Below are positions 1-10,232 of a DNA stretch of 64,000 nucleotides, in pieces. Every line of letters begins with the position of its first letter. Within the stretch, counting starts at the first letter, position 1. The stretch comes from Streptomyces sp. GS7. GTDB taxonomy: Bacteria > Actinomycetota > Actinomycetes > Streptomycetales > Streptomycetaceae. The stretch is from contig NZ_CP047146.1 of the NCBI RefSeq assembly GCF_009834125.1, positions 7,054,501-7,118,500 of the forward strand, written 5' to 3'. The notes under the pieces are model-generated. The model did not search any database. It saw only the letters and a program-made list of their open reading frames with translations, and was not told where the DNA came from. Position numbers and translations under genes: made by a program.

Positions 1-52
1 GCATGACGTGATCATAGTCGTCCGCCTGACGATAAACAGGTCATGCGGCCCT

Positions 53-2176
53 TCACGACCTCAGTTGCAGGCCGTCCGCCGCCGCCTCGACCATTCCCAT
101 CCCCAGCCGGCTGATCCGTACGGCGAAGGGCTGCTCGGCGATGGTGAGACCCGTGAGCTGCATCGCGCCGAGCGGGGTGGTGCCGAGCGGGCGGACGGCC
201 ACCGTTCCCGAGGGGACATCGGGGCGCAGGCCCGCGAGGGCGACAAGCATCTGGACCGCCCCGGCCGCAGCGACGGAGGCGGGGCGGCAGGCCGCCGGGT
301 GCGGGACGGGCGCGCCGTCGGCGGTGCGCTGGTCGCCCGCGTACATCTCCGGGAGGCGGTGGCTGAAGCTCTCCGCGGCGTCGAGAACGCCCCTGGTCAG
401 GGCGCCGGCCGCGGCTTCGTGGCCGGCCGCGGCGAGTCCGGCGGCGGCGATGGCCGTTTCCTGCACGCGGACGGCGCCGCTCCGGTGGCCGAACGGGTTG
501 TAGCCGGTCTCCTTGGCGCCGAGTCCGCGCAGGCCCCAGCCGGAATCCATGGCCGGGCCGCGCAGCAGTCGGGCCAGCTGATCGGTCTGTGCCGCGTCCA
601 GGAGGCCGAGGGCGAGGGTGCCGCCGCCGAGCAGGCCGGTGTCGAGGAGATGGGCGGCGGTGGAGCCGAGGTGCGGCACCGGCGGCCTGCCGTCGCCGGT
701 GAGCAGGGCGGCGGGACGGCCGCCGGCGCGGTCCTCCAGCCAGAAGTCGGTCCGGAAGCGGGTGCGCAGGTCGGCCGCCCAGTCGCGGAGTGCGGCGGCA
801 CCGGAGGAGCCGCAGGCGTCGAGGAGGTCGGCGCCCAGGAGCGCGGCACGGTGGGCGTGGGCCTGTGTCTCGCAGCGGTAGGGGCCGTCGGGCGCCGGAT
901 CGGGGAGGTAGCCGCCGCGGCCTCCGCCCGGTGGGTCGGTGGCCGTGCGCAGCCACTGGAGGCAGCGTTCGGCGGCGGGCAGCAGCCGTTCGGTCTCCGG
1001 ATCGGGGAGGCCCCAGCGGCGGGCCTCCGCAAGGACCGCCGGGAAGAGGAGGGTGGCTTCGATACCCGTGCAGCTCGGCGGAGCGTGCGGCCCGGCGTCT
1101 CGCAGAGGGCCGGGAATTCGGCCGAAATCCGCTCCTGGGGTGGCTTGTTGAGTACGGGCGAGGGTGCGCAGGGTGCTCGCGGCGAGCCGGGTGCCGAGAG
1201 GGAGCAGCATCCGGGCGGTCCAGAGGGCCTCGGCCGGGGCGAGGCCGCAGCGCCAGGGGAACCCCCCGGCCACGTAGACGTCCGTGGGCATGGCCGGGTC
1301 GCGCATCAGCAGGCCGCGCAGATCGTCGAGGCTGCCTGCCATGAGGGCGTCGGCGCGGTGGTCGTCGCACTCCAGGCGCGCGGCCGACCAGGGGTGTGGC
1401 GGACGATCACCGCGCATCCGGGGGCCGGCGGGGGCGGGGCGCGGGGCGGGAATACGGGGTTGGCCGGGGCGCGCGTAGGCGGCCGGGTGGGCGCGGCTCC
1501 GAGGGCTGCCCGTGTTGTATTCGAGGCGGGCGTGCAGTTCGACCGTGCGCCGGCCGCCCGGTGGCAGCTCCAGGTCCCAGCGCAGCAGGCCCGCCGAGGC
1601 CAGGGCGTCCTGGGGTGTGGGCGTCGCGGAGACCACGGCGTGCGCGCCGGTCCCGGACCAGCGGAGCCCGGAGCCGTGGACCGCGGCGCGGAGTTCGGCG
1701 CCGGGAAAGCCGACGGCGACGGCTCCGAGCTCTGCGAGGTCGGTGCCGAGCCGGATTTCGACCGGCAGCCGGACGGGCCGGCCGGCGCTGCTGTGGAAGG
1801 TGATCCGTTCGGTGCCGTCGGCGGACCGGATCCGCTCCATCCGGATCTCCGGGTCCGGCCCGCGCTCGCCCGTTCTGCGGACCACACCGATGAACCGGGC
1901 GCGGTCCGCGGCGACCAACCGGCCCTGGACGACGAGCGGTTCGCCGCCCGCGGCCCGCACTTCGCAGCGGGAGAGGATCCGCCGGCCGTCCCGGTAGTAG
2001 CCCTCCAGGCCCTCGCCGGTGAGCTGCCCCGAGGGGGGCGACACGGCGAGGGACGGCAGGGCCACGCAGATGAGCGAGGAGTGGACGGGCTGCGGTTGGG
2101 GCGGCCGGGGCGGCGCGGTGCGCCGTTCTCCGGCGGGCGGGTGGGTCGGCTGGGTGGTGGGGACGATCCCTGGCAC
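53..2176 (-). CDS. Glycogen debranching enzyme-like protein
   Basis: A 707-residue protein resembling actinobacterial amylo-alpha-1,6-glucosidase family proteins. Roughly residues 35-230 look like the beta-rich N-terminal debranching domain, marked by a GLEGYYRDGRRILSR-type motif. Residues about 290-690 look like the helical (alpha/alpha)6 barrel half, with motifs such as DVYVAGGFPWRCG and GWGLRGLGAKETGYNPF. The expected role is hydrolysis or remodelling of alpha-glucan branches in the cytoplasm. The frame stays open upstream into the next gene. I chose GTG at 2176 because AGGGAG lies 8 nt before it and it avoids overlapping the DUF4192 gene that ends at 2280. The two genes are probably co-transcribed leftwards. 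The exact substrate cannot be read from the sequence. Confidence 0.75.
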   Translation of the reverse strand: MPGIVPTTQPTHPPAGERRTAPPRPPQPQPVHSSLICVALPSLAVSPPSGQLTGEGLEGYYRDGRRILSRCEVRAAGGEPLVVQGRLVAADRARFIGVVRRTGERGPDPEIRMERIRSADGTERITFHSSAGRPVRLPVEIRLGTDLAELGAVAVGFPGAELRAAVHGSGLRWSGTGAHAVVSATPTPQDALASAGLLRWDLELPPGGRRTVELHARLEYNTGSPRSRAHPAAYARPGQPRIPAPRPAPAGPRMRGDRPPHPWSAARLECDDHRADALMAGSLDDLRGLLMRDPAMPTDVYVAGGFPWRCGLAPAEALWTARMLLPLGTRLAASTLRTLARTQQATPGADFGRIPGPLRDAGPHAPPSCTGIEATLLFPAVLAEARRWGLPDPETERLLPAAERCLQWLRTATDPPGGGRGGYLPDPAPDGPYRCETQAHAHRAALLGADLLDACGSSGAAALRDWAADLRTRFRTDFWLEDRAGGRPAALLTGDGRPPVPHLGSTAAHLLDTGLLGGGTLALGLLDAAQTDQLARLLRGPAMDSGWGLRGLGAKETGYNPFGHRSGAVRVQETAIAAAGLAAAGHEAAAGALTRGVLDAAESFSHRLPEMYAGDQRTADGAPVPHPAACRPASVAAAGAVQMLVALAGLRPDVPSGTVAVRPLGTTPLGAMQLTGLTIAEQPFAVRISRLGMGMVEAAADGLQLRS

Positions 2177-2279
2177 GCTCTGCGCTCCCTGGTGAGGTCG
2201 GGGCTCCGTACGGCCTGCGCCATATAGGTGAACGTTCCGGCCGGCGCCCAGGTCACGCCGGCCAGACCGCGACCGCCTC

Positions 2280-3902
2280 TCACCGCCGGCTCCGGTCGCC
2301 GTCCCGGCCGGTCCGGCGCTTGCCGGCGGCGCCGGTCGTACGGGTGCCGGGACCGGTGCCGCCGCGTGGCCCGCGCGGGCGGTCGGCGGCACCGGGGCGC
2401 GGCGGTCCGGGCCGCTTCGCGGGCCGCTGCGGTTCCTCCGGGACGGCCGCCGGTCCGTCGGCGGCGCCCTCCGCCTCCCTCCGCTGCTCGCGCAGGCAGC
2501 GGCGCAGCGGCTCGGGATCCAGGCCGTCGTTGATCGCGCGGTGCAGCATCTGCGCGAAGACATAGCCGGGGTCGACGGTGAGGGCGCGGGTGAGAGCGAC
2601 GCGTGCGGACGGGTCGTCGGCGGTGGACCAGCAGACCCAGCCGGCCAGGGTCAGCGGCGCCGCCGCGTGCTCGACGTAGCCGCCGGCGCAGCGGCGGGCG
2701 AGGGCACGCCAGAGCCGGAGGGCCGGGGCGGCCTCGGGGCCGTCCATCCATTCCGCGGCCCGGTCGCGGGTGCCGCGGTCCTGGAGGCCGAGGACGAGAT
2801 CGGCGGCTTCACGGTCGGTGATCAGCGCGTCGTCGCAGGCGTCCCTGGCGCGGTTGCTGCCGGTGGGGGTGTCCTGGCGGAAGCGGCGGATCATCGCGTG
2901 CGCCAGATCGAGGGTTTCGCGCCGGACGGCGGGTGCGCCGTCCGGCCGGAGCATCCGGGGCATGAGCGTCGCCGCCGCGGCGTCCAGGGCCTGCTCCTGG
3001 TCGGCGGCACGCGGTCCGGTGCGGGGTGCCAGCCGGGCTTCCATCTCCTTGAGTGAGCCGCGCACCTGCATTCCCGCGTAGGCGGCGGCTGCGGCCATCA
3101 CGGACGTACCGGGCAGGTAGAGGGGTGTCCCCTCGGCGGGGCAGCAGCGGAAGTCGGAGCAACAGTAGGACCAGAAGCGGCCGTTGGAGAGGCAGAGGGC
3201 TTCGAGGACCGGTACGTCCTGTGCGCCGCAGGCGGTGCGGAGGCGTTGGGCGAGGGGGCGGAGGCGGTCCCTGACGTCCTTGCCGCTCTCTCCCTGTGAC
3301 GGTTCCTGGCACAGGAAGACGAGGATGCCCACGGGGCGGGTGGCGCGGTCCCGGGCGCCGGTGATGAGGCAGTCGGCGAGCTGGTCGCAGACGTCGGGCC
3401 ATTGGGTGGTGTCGGTCGGGATGCCGAGCCTGAGCCGTCCGCCGAAGCGGGCGCGCTCGCCGTGCAGCGCGACCATCACGATGCTGTCGTCCGGATAGAA
3501 ACCCATGAGATACGGCAGTGCGTCGGCGAGTTCGGCGGGGCCGCGCAAAGTGACCGGGGGTTCCTTGGCCGTCTCCTCGGACGCGGTGGCGTCGCGCGGC
3601 CGGGAGTCGGCCTGGGAACCGGCGGGGGCGGAGGACGGGCGGGAGGCGGTGGGATCGGCCGGGGCGTAGGCGCTGCAGGAGAGGGAGGGGGCGGACGGGT
3701 CGGGCTCGATGAAAGGGGTCGCGGGGGTGGCAGCGGCGGTGGGATCGGCGACCCGTGTGGGGTCGGCGGAGACGGGTGGGCCGGGCGGAGCGCCGGGGGC
3801 CGGGGGCTCGGGCGGGCCCGCGGGGGCTGCGGAGGGCGGGCTCGCGGAGGCGGGTGAGGGGTTGTCGGTGCCGGGCTTGCGCGGTTCGCTGTGCGGATTC
3901 AT
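2280..3902 (-). CDS. DUF4192 domain protein
   Basis: A 540-residue protein. Residues 1 to about 115 are Pro/Ala/Ser-rich and probably disordered. A conserved core follows, opening with [19 protein letters not shown], which is the hallmark of actinobacterial DUF4192. The last 60 residues are Pro/Arg/Gly-rich and basic. Function is unknown for the family. The core has cysteine-containing stretches ([13 protein letters not shown]) that might bind a metal, which is only a suggestion. The ATG at 3902 is preferred because upstream codons run into the DnaA-box-like intergenic region shared with the divergent recQ-like gene. Confidence 0.75.
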   Translation of the reverse strand: MNPHSEPRKPGTDNPSPASASPPSAAPAGPPEPPAPGAPPGPPVSADPTRVADPTAAATPATPFIEPDPSAPSLSCSAYAPADPTASRPSSAPAGSQADSRPRDATASEETAKEPPVTLRGPAELADALPYLMGFYPDDSIVMVALHGERARFGGRLRLGIPTDTTQWPDVCDQLADCLITGARDRATRPVGILVFLCQEPSQGESGKDVRDRLRPLAQRLRTACGAQDVPVLEALCLSNGRFWSYCCSDFRCCPAEGTPLYLPGTSVMAAAAAYAGMQVRGSLKEMEARLAPRTGPRAADQEQALDAAAATLMPRMLRPDGAPAVRRETLDLAHAMIRRFRQDTPTGSNRARDACDDALITDREAADLVLGLQDRGTRDRAAEWMDGPEAAPALRLWRALARRCAGGYVEHAAAPLTLAGWVCWSTADDPSARVALTRALTVDPGYVFAQMLHRAINDGLDPEPLRRCLREQRREAEGAADGPAAVPEEPQRPAKRPGPPRPGAADRPRGPRGGTGPGTRTTGAAGKRRTGRDGDRSRR

Positions 3903-3942
3903 GGCTCGAAGATCGCGCAGGTCGCCGCGGTTCCGCGACCCC

Positions 3943-3976
3943 TGTGGATAACTCGCGGGTGGGGTGGTTGTCCACA
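3943..3976. promoter_or_regulatory. Pair of DnaA-box-like sites between DUF4192 and recQ-like genes
   Basis: TGTGGATAA (3943-3951, reverse complement of TTATCCACA) and TTGTCCACA (3968-3976) face each other across 16 bp in the divergent intergenic region. TTGTCCACA is the form I recall as preferred in Streptomyces origins, and TTATCCACA is the classical DnaA box. Whether DnaA binds here is inference. Confidence 0.5.
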
Positions 3977-4027
3977 GGTTCGGGCGGGGGTTCGCGCGTT
4001 GTCGGTGGCATCGGGTTGCATGGGGGC

Positions 4028-6193
4028 ATGAGCAACGAAGACCTGCGTGCCGCAGCCGATGCCGTCCTGAGCCGCCTCGTCGGGGATCCCGGTGGCGACG
4101 CCCGGCTGCGCGAGGATCAGTGGCGGGCGATCGAGGCGCTGGTCGCCGACCACCGCCGCGCCCTGGTCGTGCAGCGCACGGGCTGGGGGAAGTCCGCGGT
4201 CTACTTCGTCGCGACGGCGCTGCTGCGCGAGCGGGGCAGCGGTCCGACCGTGATCGTCTCTCCGCTGCTCGCACTGATGCGAAACCAGGTCGAGGCGGCG
4301 GCGCGGGCCGGGATCCGCGCGCGCACGATCAACTCCGCCAACACCGAGGAGTGGGACACCGTCCAGGCCGAGGTGGCGGCCGGCGAGGTGGATGTGCTGC
4401 TGGTGAGCCCCGAGCGGCTCAACAACCCCGATTTCCGCGATCAGGTGCTGCCCAAGCTCGCGGCGGCCACCGGCCTTCTGGTGGTGGACGAGGCGCACTG
4501 CATCTCCGACTGGGGCCATGACTTTCGGCCGGACTACCGGCGGCTGCGCACGATGCTCGCCGACCTCCCGCCCGGTGTGCCCGTGCTCGCCACGACGGCC
4601 ACCGCGAACGCCCGGGTGACGGCCGACGTCGCCGAGCAGCTGGGGACGGGAGAGGGAACCGGCGAGGCGCTGGTGCTGCGCGGCACGCTGGACCGGGAGA
4701 GCCTGAGCCTGGGCGTGCTGCCACTGCCGGACGCGGCGCACCGCCTCGCCTGGCTCGCGGACCATCTGCATGAACTGCCGGGCTCCGGGATCATCTACAC
4801 GCTCACGGTCGCCGCCGCCGAGGAGGTCACGGCGTTCCTGCGCCACCGGGGGCACACGGTCTCCTCGTACACCGGCAAGACGGAGAACGCGGACCGCCAG
4901 CAGGCCGAGGACGACCTGCTCGCCAACCGGGTCAAGGCGCTGGTGGCGACCTCGGCCCTGGGGATGGGCTTCGACAAACCCGACCTGGGGTTCGTGGTGC
5001 ACCTGGGGTCGCCGTCGTCGCCCATCGCGTACTACCAGCAGGTGGGCCGCGCCGGGCGCGGGGTCGAGCATGCCGAGGTGCTGCTGCTGCCCGGCCGGGA
5101 AGACGAGGCGATCTGGAAGTACTTCGCTTCGCTGGCGTTCCCCCCGGAGGAGCAGGTGCGTCGGACGCTGGACGTGCTGGCGGCGGCCGGCCGGCCGGTG
5201 TCGCTGCCCGCGCTGGAGCCGCAGGTCGAACTGCGCCGCTCCCGGCTGGAGATCATGCTCAAGGTGCTCGACGTGGATGGTGCCGTCCAGCGTGTCAAGG
5301 GCGGCTGGACGTCCACGGGGCGGCCGTGGTCGTACGACGCCGAGCGCTACGCGTGGGTGGCGCGGCAGCGGGAGACCGAGCAGCAGGCGATGCGGGAGTA
5401 CGCGGCGACGACCGGCTGCCGGATGGAGTTTCTGCGGCGGCAGCTGGACGACGAGGCGGCGGCCCCGTGCGGCCGGTGCGACAACTGCGCGGGGGCGCGG
5501 TTCGGCAGCGAGGTGTCCGCCGCGTCGCTGGACGCGGCCCGCGGCGAACTGGGGCGCCCTGGTGTGGAGGTGGAGCCGCGGCGGATGTGGCCCACGGGTC
5601 TGCCGGCTGTCGGCATCGACCTCAAGGGCCGTATCCCGGCCGGTGAACTGGCCGCCGCCGGACGGGCGTTGGGGCGGCTTTCGGACATCGGGTGGGGCAA
5701 CCGCCTGCGGCCGATGCTCACACCGCAGGCCCCCGACGGTCCGGTGCCCGACGATGTGTCGGCGGCGGTGGTCACGGTCCTCGCCGACTGGGCCAAGGGC
5801 CCCGGGGGCTGGGCCTCGGGCGCGGCGGGCGCACCGGCCCGCCCGGTGGGCGTCGTCTGCCTCGGTTCGCGCAGCCGCCCGCAGCTGATCCGGTCGCTGG
5901 CCGAGCGGATCGCCTCGGTGGGCCGGATGCCGTTCCTGGGCACCGTGGGGTCGCCGGACGACGGTCCGGACGGCAGGATTCCGCGCAGCAACAGCGCCCA
6001 GCGGCTGCGGGCGCTGCACAGCTCGCTGAGTGTGCCGCCGGAGCTCGCCCGGGCGCTGGCGTCGGCCGGCGGACCGGTGCTCCTGGTGGACGACTACGCC
6101 GACACCGGCTGGACGCTGGCGGTTGCCGCCCGGCTGCTGCGCAGAGCGGGGGCCGGGGACGTGTTTCCGCTGGTTCTGGCCGTGCAGGGCTAG
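4028..6193 (+). CDS. RecQ-family DNA helicase fused to a phosphoribosyltransferase-like C-terminal domain
   Basis: A 721-residue superfamily 2 helicase. It has a Q-motif region near residue 30, a variant Walker A (RTGWGKS, 50-56), a DEAH box with the RecQ aromatic loop ([13 protein letters not shown], about 154-166), a helicase C domain to about 330, and a zinc-binding cysteine cluster (CGRCDNC, near 480). The last 200 or so residues differ from classical RecQ: they carry [12 protein letters not shown] (about 683-694), which looks like a PRPP-binding loop of type I phosphoribosyltransferases. The family unwinds DNA 3'-5' during repair and recombination. The ATG at 4028 follows a short intergenic region holding two DnaA-box-like sites. 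The frame upstream of it is open but non-homologous. Confidence 0.85.
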   Translation: MSNEDLRAAADAVLSRLVGDPGGDARLREDQWRAIEALVADHRRALVVQRTGWGKSAVYFVATALLRERGSGPTVIVSPLLALMRNQVEAAARAGIRARTINSANTEEWDTVQAEVAAGEVDVLLVSPERLNNPDFRDQVLPKLAAATGLLVVDEAHCISDWGHDFRPDYRRLRTMLADLPPGVPVLATTATANARVTADVAEQLGTGEGTGEALVLRGTLDRESLSLGVLPLPDAAHRLAWLADHLHELPGSGIIYTLTVAAAEEVTAFLRHRGHTVSSYTGKTENADRQQAEDDLLANRVKALVATSALGMGFDKPDLGFVVHLGSPSSPIAYYQQVGRAGRGVEHAEVLLLPGREDEAIWKYFASLAFPPEEQVRRTLDVLAAAGRPVSLPALEPQVELRRSRLEIMLKVLDVDGAVQRVKGGWTSTGRPWSYDAERYAWVARQRETEQQAMREYAATTGCRMEFLRRQLDDEAAAPCGRCDNCAGARFGSEVSAASLDAARGELGRPGVEVEPRRMWPTGLPAVGIDLKGRIPAGELAAAGRALGRLSDIGWGNRLRPMLTPQAPDGPVPDDVSAAVVTVLADWAKGPGGWASGAAGAPARPVGVVCLGSRSRPQLIRSLAERIASVGRMPFLGTVGSPDDGPDGRIPRSNSAQRLRALHSSLSVPPELARALASAGGPVLLVDDYADTGWTLAVAARLLRRAGAGDVFPLVLAVQG

Positions 6194-6477
6194 CCCTGCA
6201 CGGACCGGTGGGCCCGTCGGTGAACGGATGGGGGCCTGGAGAGAAGGAAGGGAGGCGGCGGGTATCAGAGGCGGGTGCGGCGGGCAGGGATACGGGCGGC
6301 GGACCGGTTCATTCCGGCCGCGCGGGGGAATTGCTCGTTGCCGCATGCCTGTACGAACCGCGAGAATTGAAGTGGCTCCCCGTATCCGGCCGTTCGCGGT
6401 GCGGATGGGCCTTGTCGCGGTGCGCTCGCGTGCCGGGCCACCACCCGAAGCGCGGACGCGTCGACGAAGGGAGGACG

Positions 6478-7479
6478 ATGACCTTCGGATTCGCCCAGCC
6501 CCCGTATGTGTCCCGGCCCCCGTCCACCGATTCCGCCGCCCGGCTGGGGCGGATGCTGGAGCCCGCGGAGTGGGCCTCGGCCGGAATTCCGCTGCTGCGC
6601 AATCCTCGTGAGGTGGTCGCCGGTCTGCACGCACGGCACCTCCCGGGGCTCGCCACGGCCGTTGTGGCGGTGCTCGACCCCCAGGAGCGGGTCATCGCCA
6701 GCGCGTCGTTCACCCAGCCCGCGGTAGCTCCCGACGGCTGGGAGTTCCGCAATGCGCTGTTGACGCAGCTGCGCCGGATCATCCCGCACGACCTGCGGCT
6801 GCGTGTCCCGGTGCGGACGGCGGTGCTGCTCTACTGCCGTGCGGGCGAGCCTCGTTGGACGGAGGCGGACGGTGCGTGGATGTGGGGGTTGCGCGATGCC
6901 TGCACCCTGCACGGGCTCCGTTGCGGGGCCTACATCACGCTCACGCGGGACCGCTGGCAGGTGCTGGGCGAGGGGCGGGGCGGACGGCGCCCGCGGGGGT
7001 CCGCCGCGCAGAAGCCCTGGAGCGATCCGGACGGGGCGCGGATGAGCGCGCGGGGCGCTACGGCAAGCGCGGCCGACGGCGCCGACGGCACGGTAGTGCG
7101 CCATACCGAACCGGACGCACCTGGTGGCGAGCCGTTGCCGGGGCCTGAGGCGGCGCCGCACACGGAGCCGCGGCGCACGGCACCGCCCGGTACGGCGGCA
7201 GCCCGTACGCAATCGCCCCGTATGGCGGCACCGTTGACGGACGCACCGCCTGCGCCCCCCGGGGCCGTCGCACCCCCGATGGAGACGCCGGGTGCGCCGG
7301 AGGCGCTGCCCGCCGCCAGGCTTCGGCCGCCCGGCACGGCCGACGCGTCGCCGCAGCGCACCACCCCTCAGGCGCCTACCGTGCCGCTGCCCGAGCAGCC
7401 GCGCAGCGGTGGCCGCGGGGCGCCGCGCCGGGCCGGAGGCGGCCCGGCCGGGGCGCACCGGCACACGGCGGCGCGCTGA
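6478..7479 (+). CDS. Conserved hypothetical protein with disordered Pro/Ala tail
   Basis: A 333-residue protein of unknown function. The ATG at 6478 has a strong SD (GAAGGGAGG, 6 nt upstream). Residues 1 to about 165 look globular (motifs LEPAEWASAGIPLLRNPREV and LHGLRCGAYITLTRDRW). The rest is almost entirely Pro, Ala, Thr and Arg and is presumably disordered. I recognise it only as a type of protein conserved next to the recQ-like and rnhB genes in streptomycetes. It has no signal peptide, membrane segment or catalytic motif that I can name. Confidence 0.7.
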   Translation: MTFGFAQPPYVSRPPSTDSAARLGRMLEPAEWASAGIPLLRNPREVVAGLHARHLPGLATAVVAVLDPQERVIASASFTQPAVAPDGWEFRNALLTQLRRIIPHDLRLRVPVRTAVLLYCRAGEPRWTEADGAWMWGLRDACTLHGLRCGAYITLTRDRWQVLGEGRGGRRPRGSAAQKPWSDPDGARMSARGATASAADGADGTVVRHTEPDAPGGEPLPGPEAAPHTEPRRTAPPGTAAARTQSPRMAAPLTDAPPAPPGAVAPPMETPGAPEALPAARLRPPGTADASPQRTTPQAPTVPLPEQPRSGGRGAPRRAGGGPAGAHRHTAAR

Positions 7480-7545
7480 CCGGCGCGGCCCGGCAGCCGC
7501 GGATTCCCGGCGCGCGCCTGCCTGACGCATCCGGGCAGGCGAACG

Positions 7546-7575
7546 AGCCCGACCGGCCTGTGGGGCCGGCGGGCT
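7546..7575. terminator. Hairpin between convergent hypothetical genes
   Basis: AGCCCGACCGGCC pairs with GGCCGGCGGGCT (one bulged A, 5-nt loop) between the stops at 7479 and 7594. Both genes point towards it, so it may end both transcripts. There is no clear U-tract, as is common for actinomycete hairpins. Confidence 0.45.
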
Positions 7576-7593
7576 GCGTCGAACCCGCGGCGA

Positions 7594-8244
7594 TCAGGCG
7601 TTCGCGCCGAGAGCGGTGTTGATCCGCTGCGGGTCACCGCAGACGATCAGCAGCGTTCCGGCACGGGCCATCGCGGCGGGCAGCACCCGTGCAGCGGTCT
7701 CGTCCGTACCACCGTTGACGGCGACGACCACCACGGGCCGCCCGGAGGCGCGTTCGGCGGAGGCGTCCGCGTAGAACACGTCGTCCGCGGCGTCGTGTTG
7801 GGCCCAGTAGGACGCCTCACCGAAGGACAGTTCGTGGGCCGCCCACGGGTGGTTCTCGCCGGTGGTCAGCACCAGGATCTCGCCCGGTGCGCGCCCGGAG
7901 TCCAGGAGCAGGTCGACGGCCTCGTCCGCGGCGTCGACGGCGCCCCCGGCGGGCGCCGGGATCAGCTGGAGCTGCGGTCCCGTGGCGGTATCGGTCGTGA
8001 CTGCGGGGGGCTGCGGCGAGCCGGTGCGCTGCGCCGGCGGAGCGGCGACAGGCCCACGCGGCGGGGCAGCGGGTCCGGGCTTACCCGGACGGGCACTGGA
8101 CGCCGGAGCGCCACGCGGCGGGGCGGGGCGGGGACCGGGACCAGGGACAGGACGGGGGGTCGGCGCGGTGCGGCCGGCGGCCGGAGTAGCGCGGGGACCC
8201 GGGACACTCTCGTGAATCTGAGGCTCCTCGGGGATGAGAGGCAT
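7594..8244 (-). CDS. Conserved hypothetical protein, Pro-rich N-terminus
   Basis: A 216-residue protein. Residues 1 to about 85 are Pro/Ala/Arg-rich. The C-terminal 125 residues are globular and include ILVLTTGENHPWAAHELSFG and VVVVAVNGG. I do not recognise an enzyme family with confidence. Strand/helix alternation and a GD-rich end (LLIVCGDPQRIN) hint at a nucleotide-binding-like fold, perhaps related to the end of UvrD/RecD-type helicases. The ATG at 8244 has no good SD. A GTG at 8307 would start 3 nt after the rnhB stop. Either fits translation coupled to rnhB, which is transcribed in the same direction immediately upstream. Confidence 0.6.
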   Translation of the reverse strand: MPLIPEEPQIHESVPGPRATPAAGRTAPTPRPVPGPGPRPAPPRGAPASSARPGKPGPAAPPRGPVAAPPAQRTGSPQPPAVTTDTATGPQLQLIPAPAGGAVDAADEAVDLLLDSGRAPGEILVLTTGENHPWAAHELSFGEASYWAQHDAADDVFYADASAERASGRPVVVVAVNGGTDETAARVLPAAMARAGTLLIVCGDPQRINTALGANA

Positions 8245-8310
8245 AAAAGGATGTCTATCAAACGTAAGTGCGGGACACGTCAGTGGGTACCGAATTCTTG
8301 CCCGCACCGC

Positions 8311-9012
8311 TCAGAAGTCGAAGCCGAGTTGGCCACCGGCTTCCAGAGCGGCTGCTTCGGGGGTGATGCGCACCTTCTTCAGATGCCGCCACCGGGGCAG
8401 TGCGTCCATGTAGGACCACGACAGTCGGTGGTGCGGCGTGGGACCGTACTCCTCCAGGGCGATGCGATGGGTCGGCGAGGGATAGCCGGCGTTGGCCGCG
8501 AAGTCGAAGTCGGCGTATTCCAGGCCCAGTTCGGCCATCAGCGCGTCCCGCCGCACCTTGGCGATCACGGACGCGGCGGCGACCGCGATACAGGACTGGT
8601 CGCCCTTGATGACCGTGCGCACCCGCCACGGCGCACCCAGGTAGTCGTGCTTGCCGTCGAGGATGATCGCGTCCGGTCGGACCGGCAGCGCCTCCAGGGC
8701 GCGTACGGCGGCGAGCCGCAGCGCCGCGGTCATCCCCAGGGCGTCGATCTCCTCCGGTGAGGAGTGCCCCAGGGCGTACGAGGTGACCCAGTCGGTGAGC
8801 ACCTCGCTGAGTTCGGTGCGGCGCTTGTGGGTCAGCAGCTTGGAATCGGTGAGTCCGTCCGGCGCCCGGCGCAGTCCGGTGACGGCCGCGCAGACGCTGA
8901 CCGGACCGGCCCACGCTCCGCGCCCGACCTCGTCGATCCCTGCGACGATCTTGGCGCCCGTCTTGGCGCGCAGTGATCGCTCGACGGTATGGGTGGGAGG
9001 CTCGTACGGCAT
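8311..9012 (-). CDS. rnhB: Ribonuclease HII
   Basis: A 233-residue RNase HII, which removes ribonucleotides and RNA-DNA primers by cutting 5' of the RNA-DNA junction. The family signature [14 protein letters not shown] begins at residue 25, with the catalytic Asp-Glu pair at D27/E28. The further acidic position in AIILDGKHD and the conserved [12 protein letters not shown] segment are present, as is the C-terminal HHRLSWSYM region. ATG 9012 gives the standard N-terminus. It shares direction with the hypothetical gene immediately downstream. Confidence 0.95.
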   Translation of the reverse strand: MPYEPPTHTVERSLRAKTGAKIVAGIDEVGRGAWAGPVSVCAAVTGLRRAPDGLTDSKLLTHKRRTELSEVLTDWVTSYALGHSSPEEIDALGMTAALRLAAVRALEALPVRPDAIILDGKHDYLGAPWRVRTVIKGDQSCIAVAAASVIAKVRRDALMAELGLEYADFDFAANAGYPSPTHRIALEEYGPTPHHRLSWSYMDALPRWRHLKKVRITPEAAALEAGGQLGFDF

Positions 9013-9313
9013 GGCGCCAGCCAGGTTACGCCTATTCGGCCCAGTCGTCCGCACCGGATCCCGACCTGATGGCGGTCGGTTGCGGCGGGGGCGCGGACGG
9101 GGCGGCTCCGCGCACTTACCGGCGGGTATACGCGGCGGGCGCGGACGGCGCGGCGCAGGCGCCGGTACGGGCGCGGGCAGGCGCCCGCGCCGGGGTGAAG
9201 TCGCCCTTCCACGGGGGCTGTTGGCGGCGTGGGCGGGCGTGCGCGGACGGGTGGTGGCCATGGTCGCGGGCAGGCGGTGCGGGCGCGCCGGGGCGCCGTC
9301 CCGCGGGGTGCGG

Positions 9314-10222
9314 TCAGGCGGCGGAGCCGGGCGCCCAGGACGGGAGGGGTTCGGTGCCGTCGCGCCATGCCTGGGGCGGGGCGCCGCCGGGGGCCGCCGC
9401 GATGATGCCGCCGACGATGGCGCAGGTGGTGTCGACGTCGCCGCCGGCCCGGACGGTGGTCCAGAACCCCTTCTCGTAGTCGCCGAGGTTCCGTGCCGCG
9501 GCCCAGAGGGTGAAGGGCACGGTGTCATGGGCACTGGTCCGGCGGCCACAACCCAGGACGGCGGCGACGGTGCCGGGGTCGGCGTAGTCGAGCATGTCGC
9601 GGGCCCGGCGCAGGCCGGCTTGTACAGCGCTGCGCGGGATCAGGGCGAGGACACCGTCGAGCAGTTCACCGGGGCCGAGGGCGCGCGCCGGGTCGGCGAC
9701 CAGGGCTGCCGCGGCGGCCACGGCCATCGCGCCGACGACGGCCTCGCGGTGCTGGTGGGTGGTGTAGGCGGAGATCTCCGCCTGGTGGGTGGCCTGCTCC
9801 GGGTCGTCGGCGTACCAGGCACCGAGGGGGGCGATGCGCATGGCGGCGCCGTTGCCCCAGGAGCCGCGGCCGTTGAAGAGGCCGGACGCCAGCTCGCGCC
9901 AGTCCTCGCCCTCGCGGATCAGCCGGAGCATGCGGTCGACGGCCCGGCCGTAGTTGCGGTCGACGTCGTGGTGGTCGGCGAAGGAGCGGGCCAGCGCATC
10001 CTGGTCGATGCGGTGGTGGGTGGCGAGCACGGCCAGGACGGAGCAGGCCATCTCGGTGTCGTCGGTCCACCGCCAGGGGGCGGGGGGCAGCTCGCGGTGC
10101 TTGAGGGCGGGGTAGTGGGCGGGGACGAAGAACTGCGATCCGAGGGCGTCACCCACGGCGAGTCCGCGCAGGCTCGCCAGAGCCCGCGCCCAGCGGTCGG
10201 CGTCACGACGGTCGGCGGTCAT
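9314..10222 (-). CDS. ADP-ribosylglycohydrolase family protein
   Basis: A 302-residue DraG/ARH-type hydrolase, predicted to remove ADP-ribose from proteins or small molecules using a two-metal centre. Family motifs are intact: the N-terminal [12 protein letters not shown], the metal-binding WTDDTEM near residue 47, and the C-terminal [14 protein letters not shown] near 265, which supplies the second set of Asp/Thr ligands. ATG 10222 was chosen because it lies just after the upstream histidine phosphatase stop at 10233. Longer starts (10249, 10264) would overlap that gene, and none has a strong SD. It may be translated together with that phosphatase gene. Confidence 0.88.
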   Translation of the reverse strand: MTADRRDADRWARALASLRGLAVGDALGSQFFVPAHYPALKHRELPPAPWRWTDDTEMACSVLAVLATHHRIDQDALARSFADHHDVDRNYGRAVDRMLRLIREGEDWRELASGLFNGRGSWGNGAAMRIAPLGAWYADDPEQATHQAEISAYTTHQHREAVVGAMAVAAAAALVADPARALGPGELLDGVLALIPRSAVQAGLRRARDMLDYADPGTVAAVLGCGRRTSAHDTVPFTLWAAARNLGDYEKGFWTTVRAGGDVDTTCAIVGGIIAAAPGGAPPQAWRDGTEPLPSWAPGSAA

Positions 10223-10232
10223 CGGTGGCACT

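Noticed and set aside
3899..6634. 911-codon minus-strand open frame across the recQ-like gene
   Set aside because: Opposite-strand shadow of a high-GC gene. The predicted protein is Arg/His/Gln-rich without family motifs, whereas the plus strand has complete helicase motifs.
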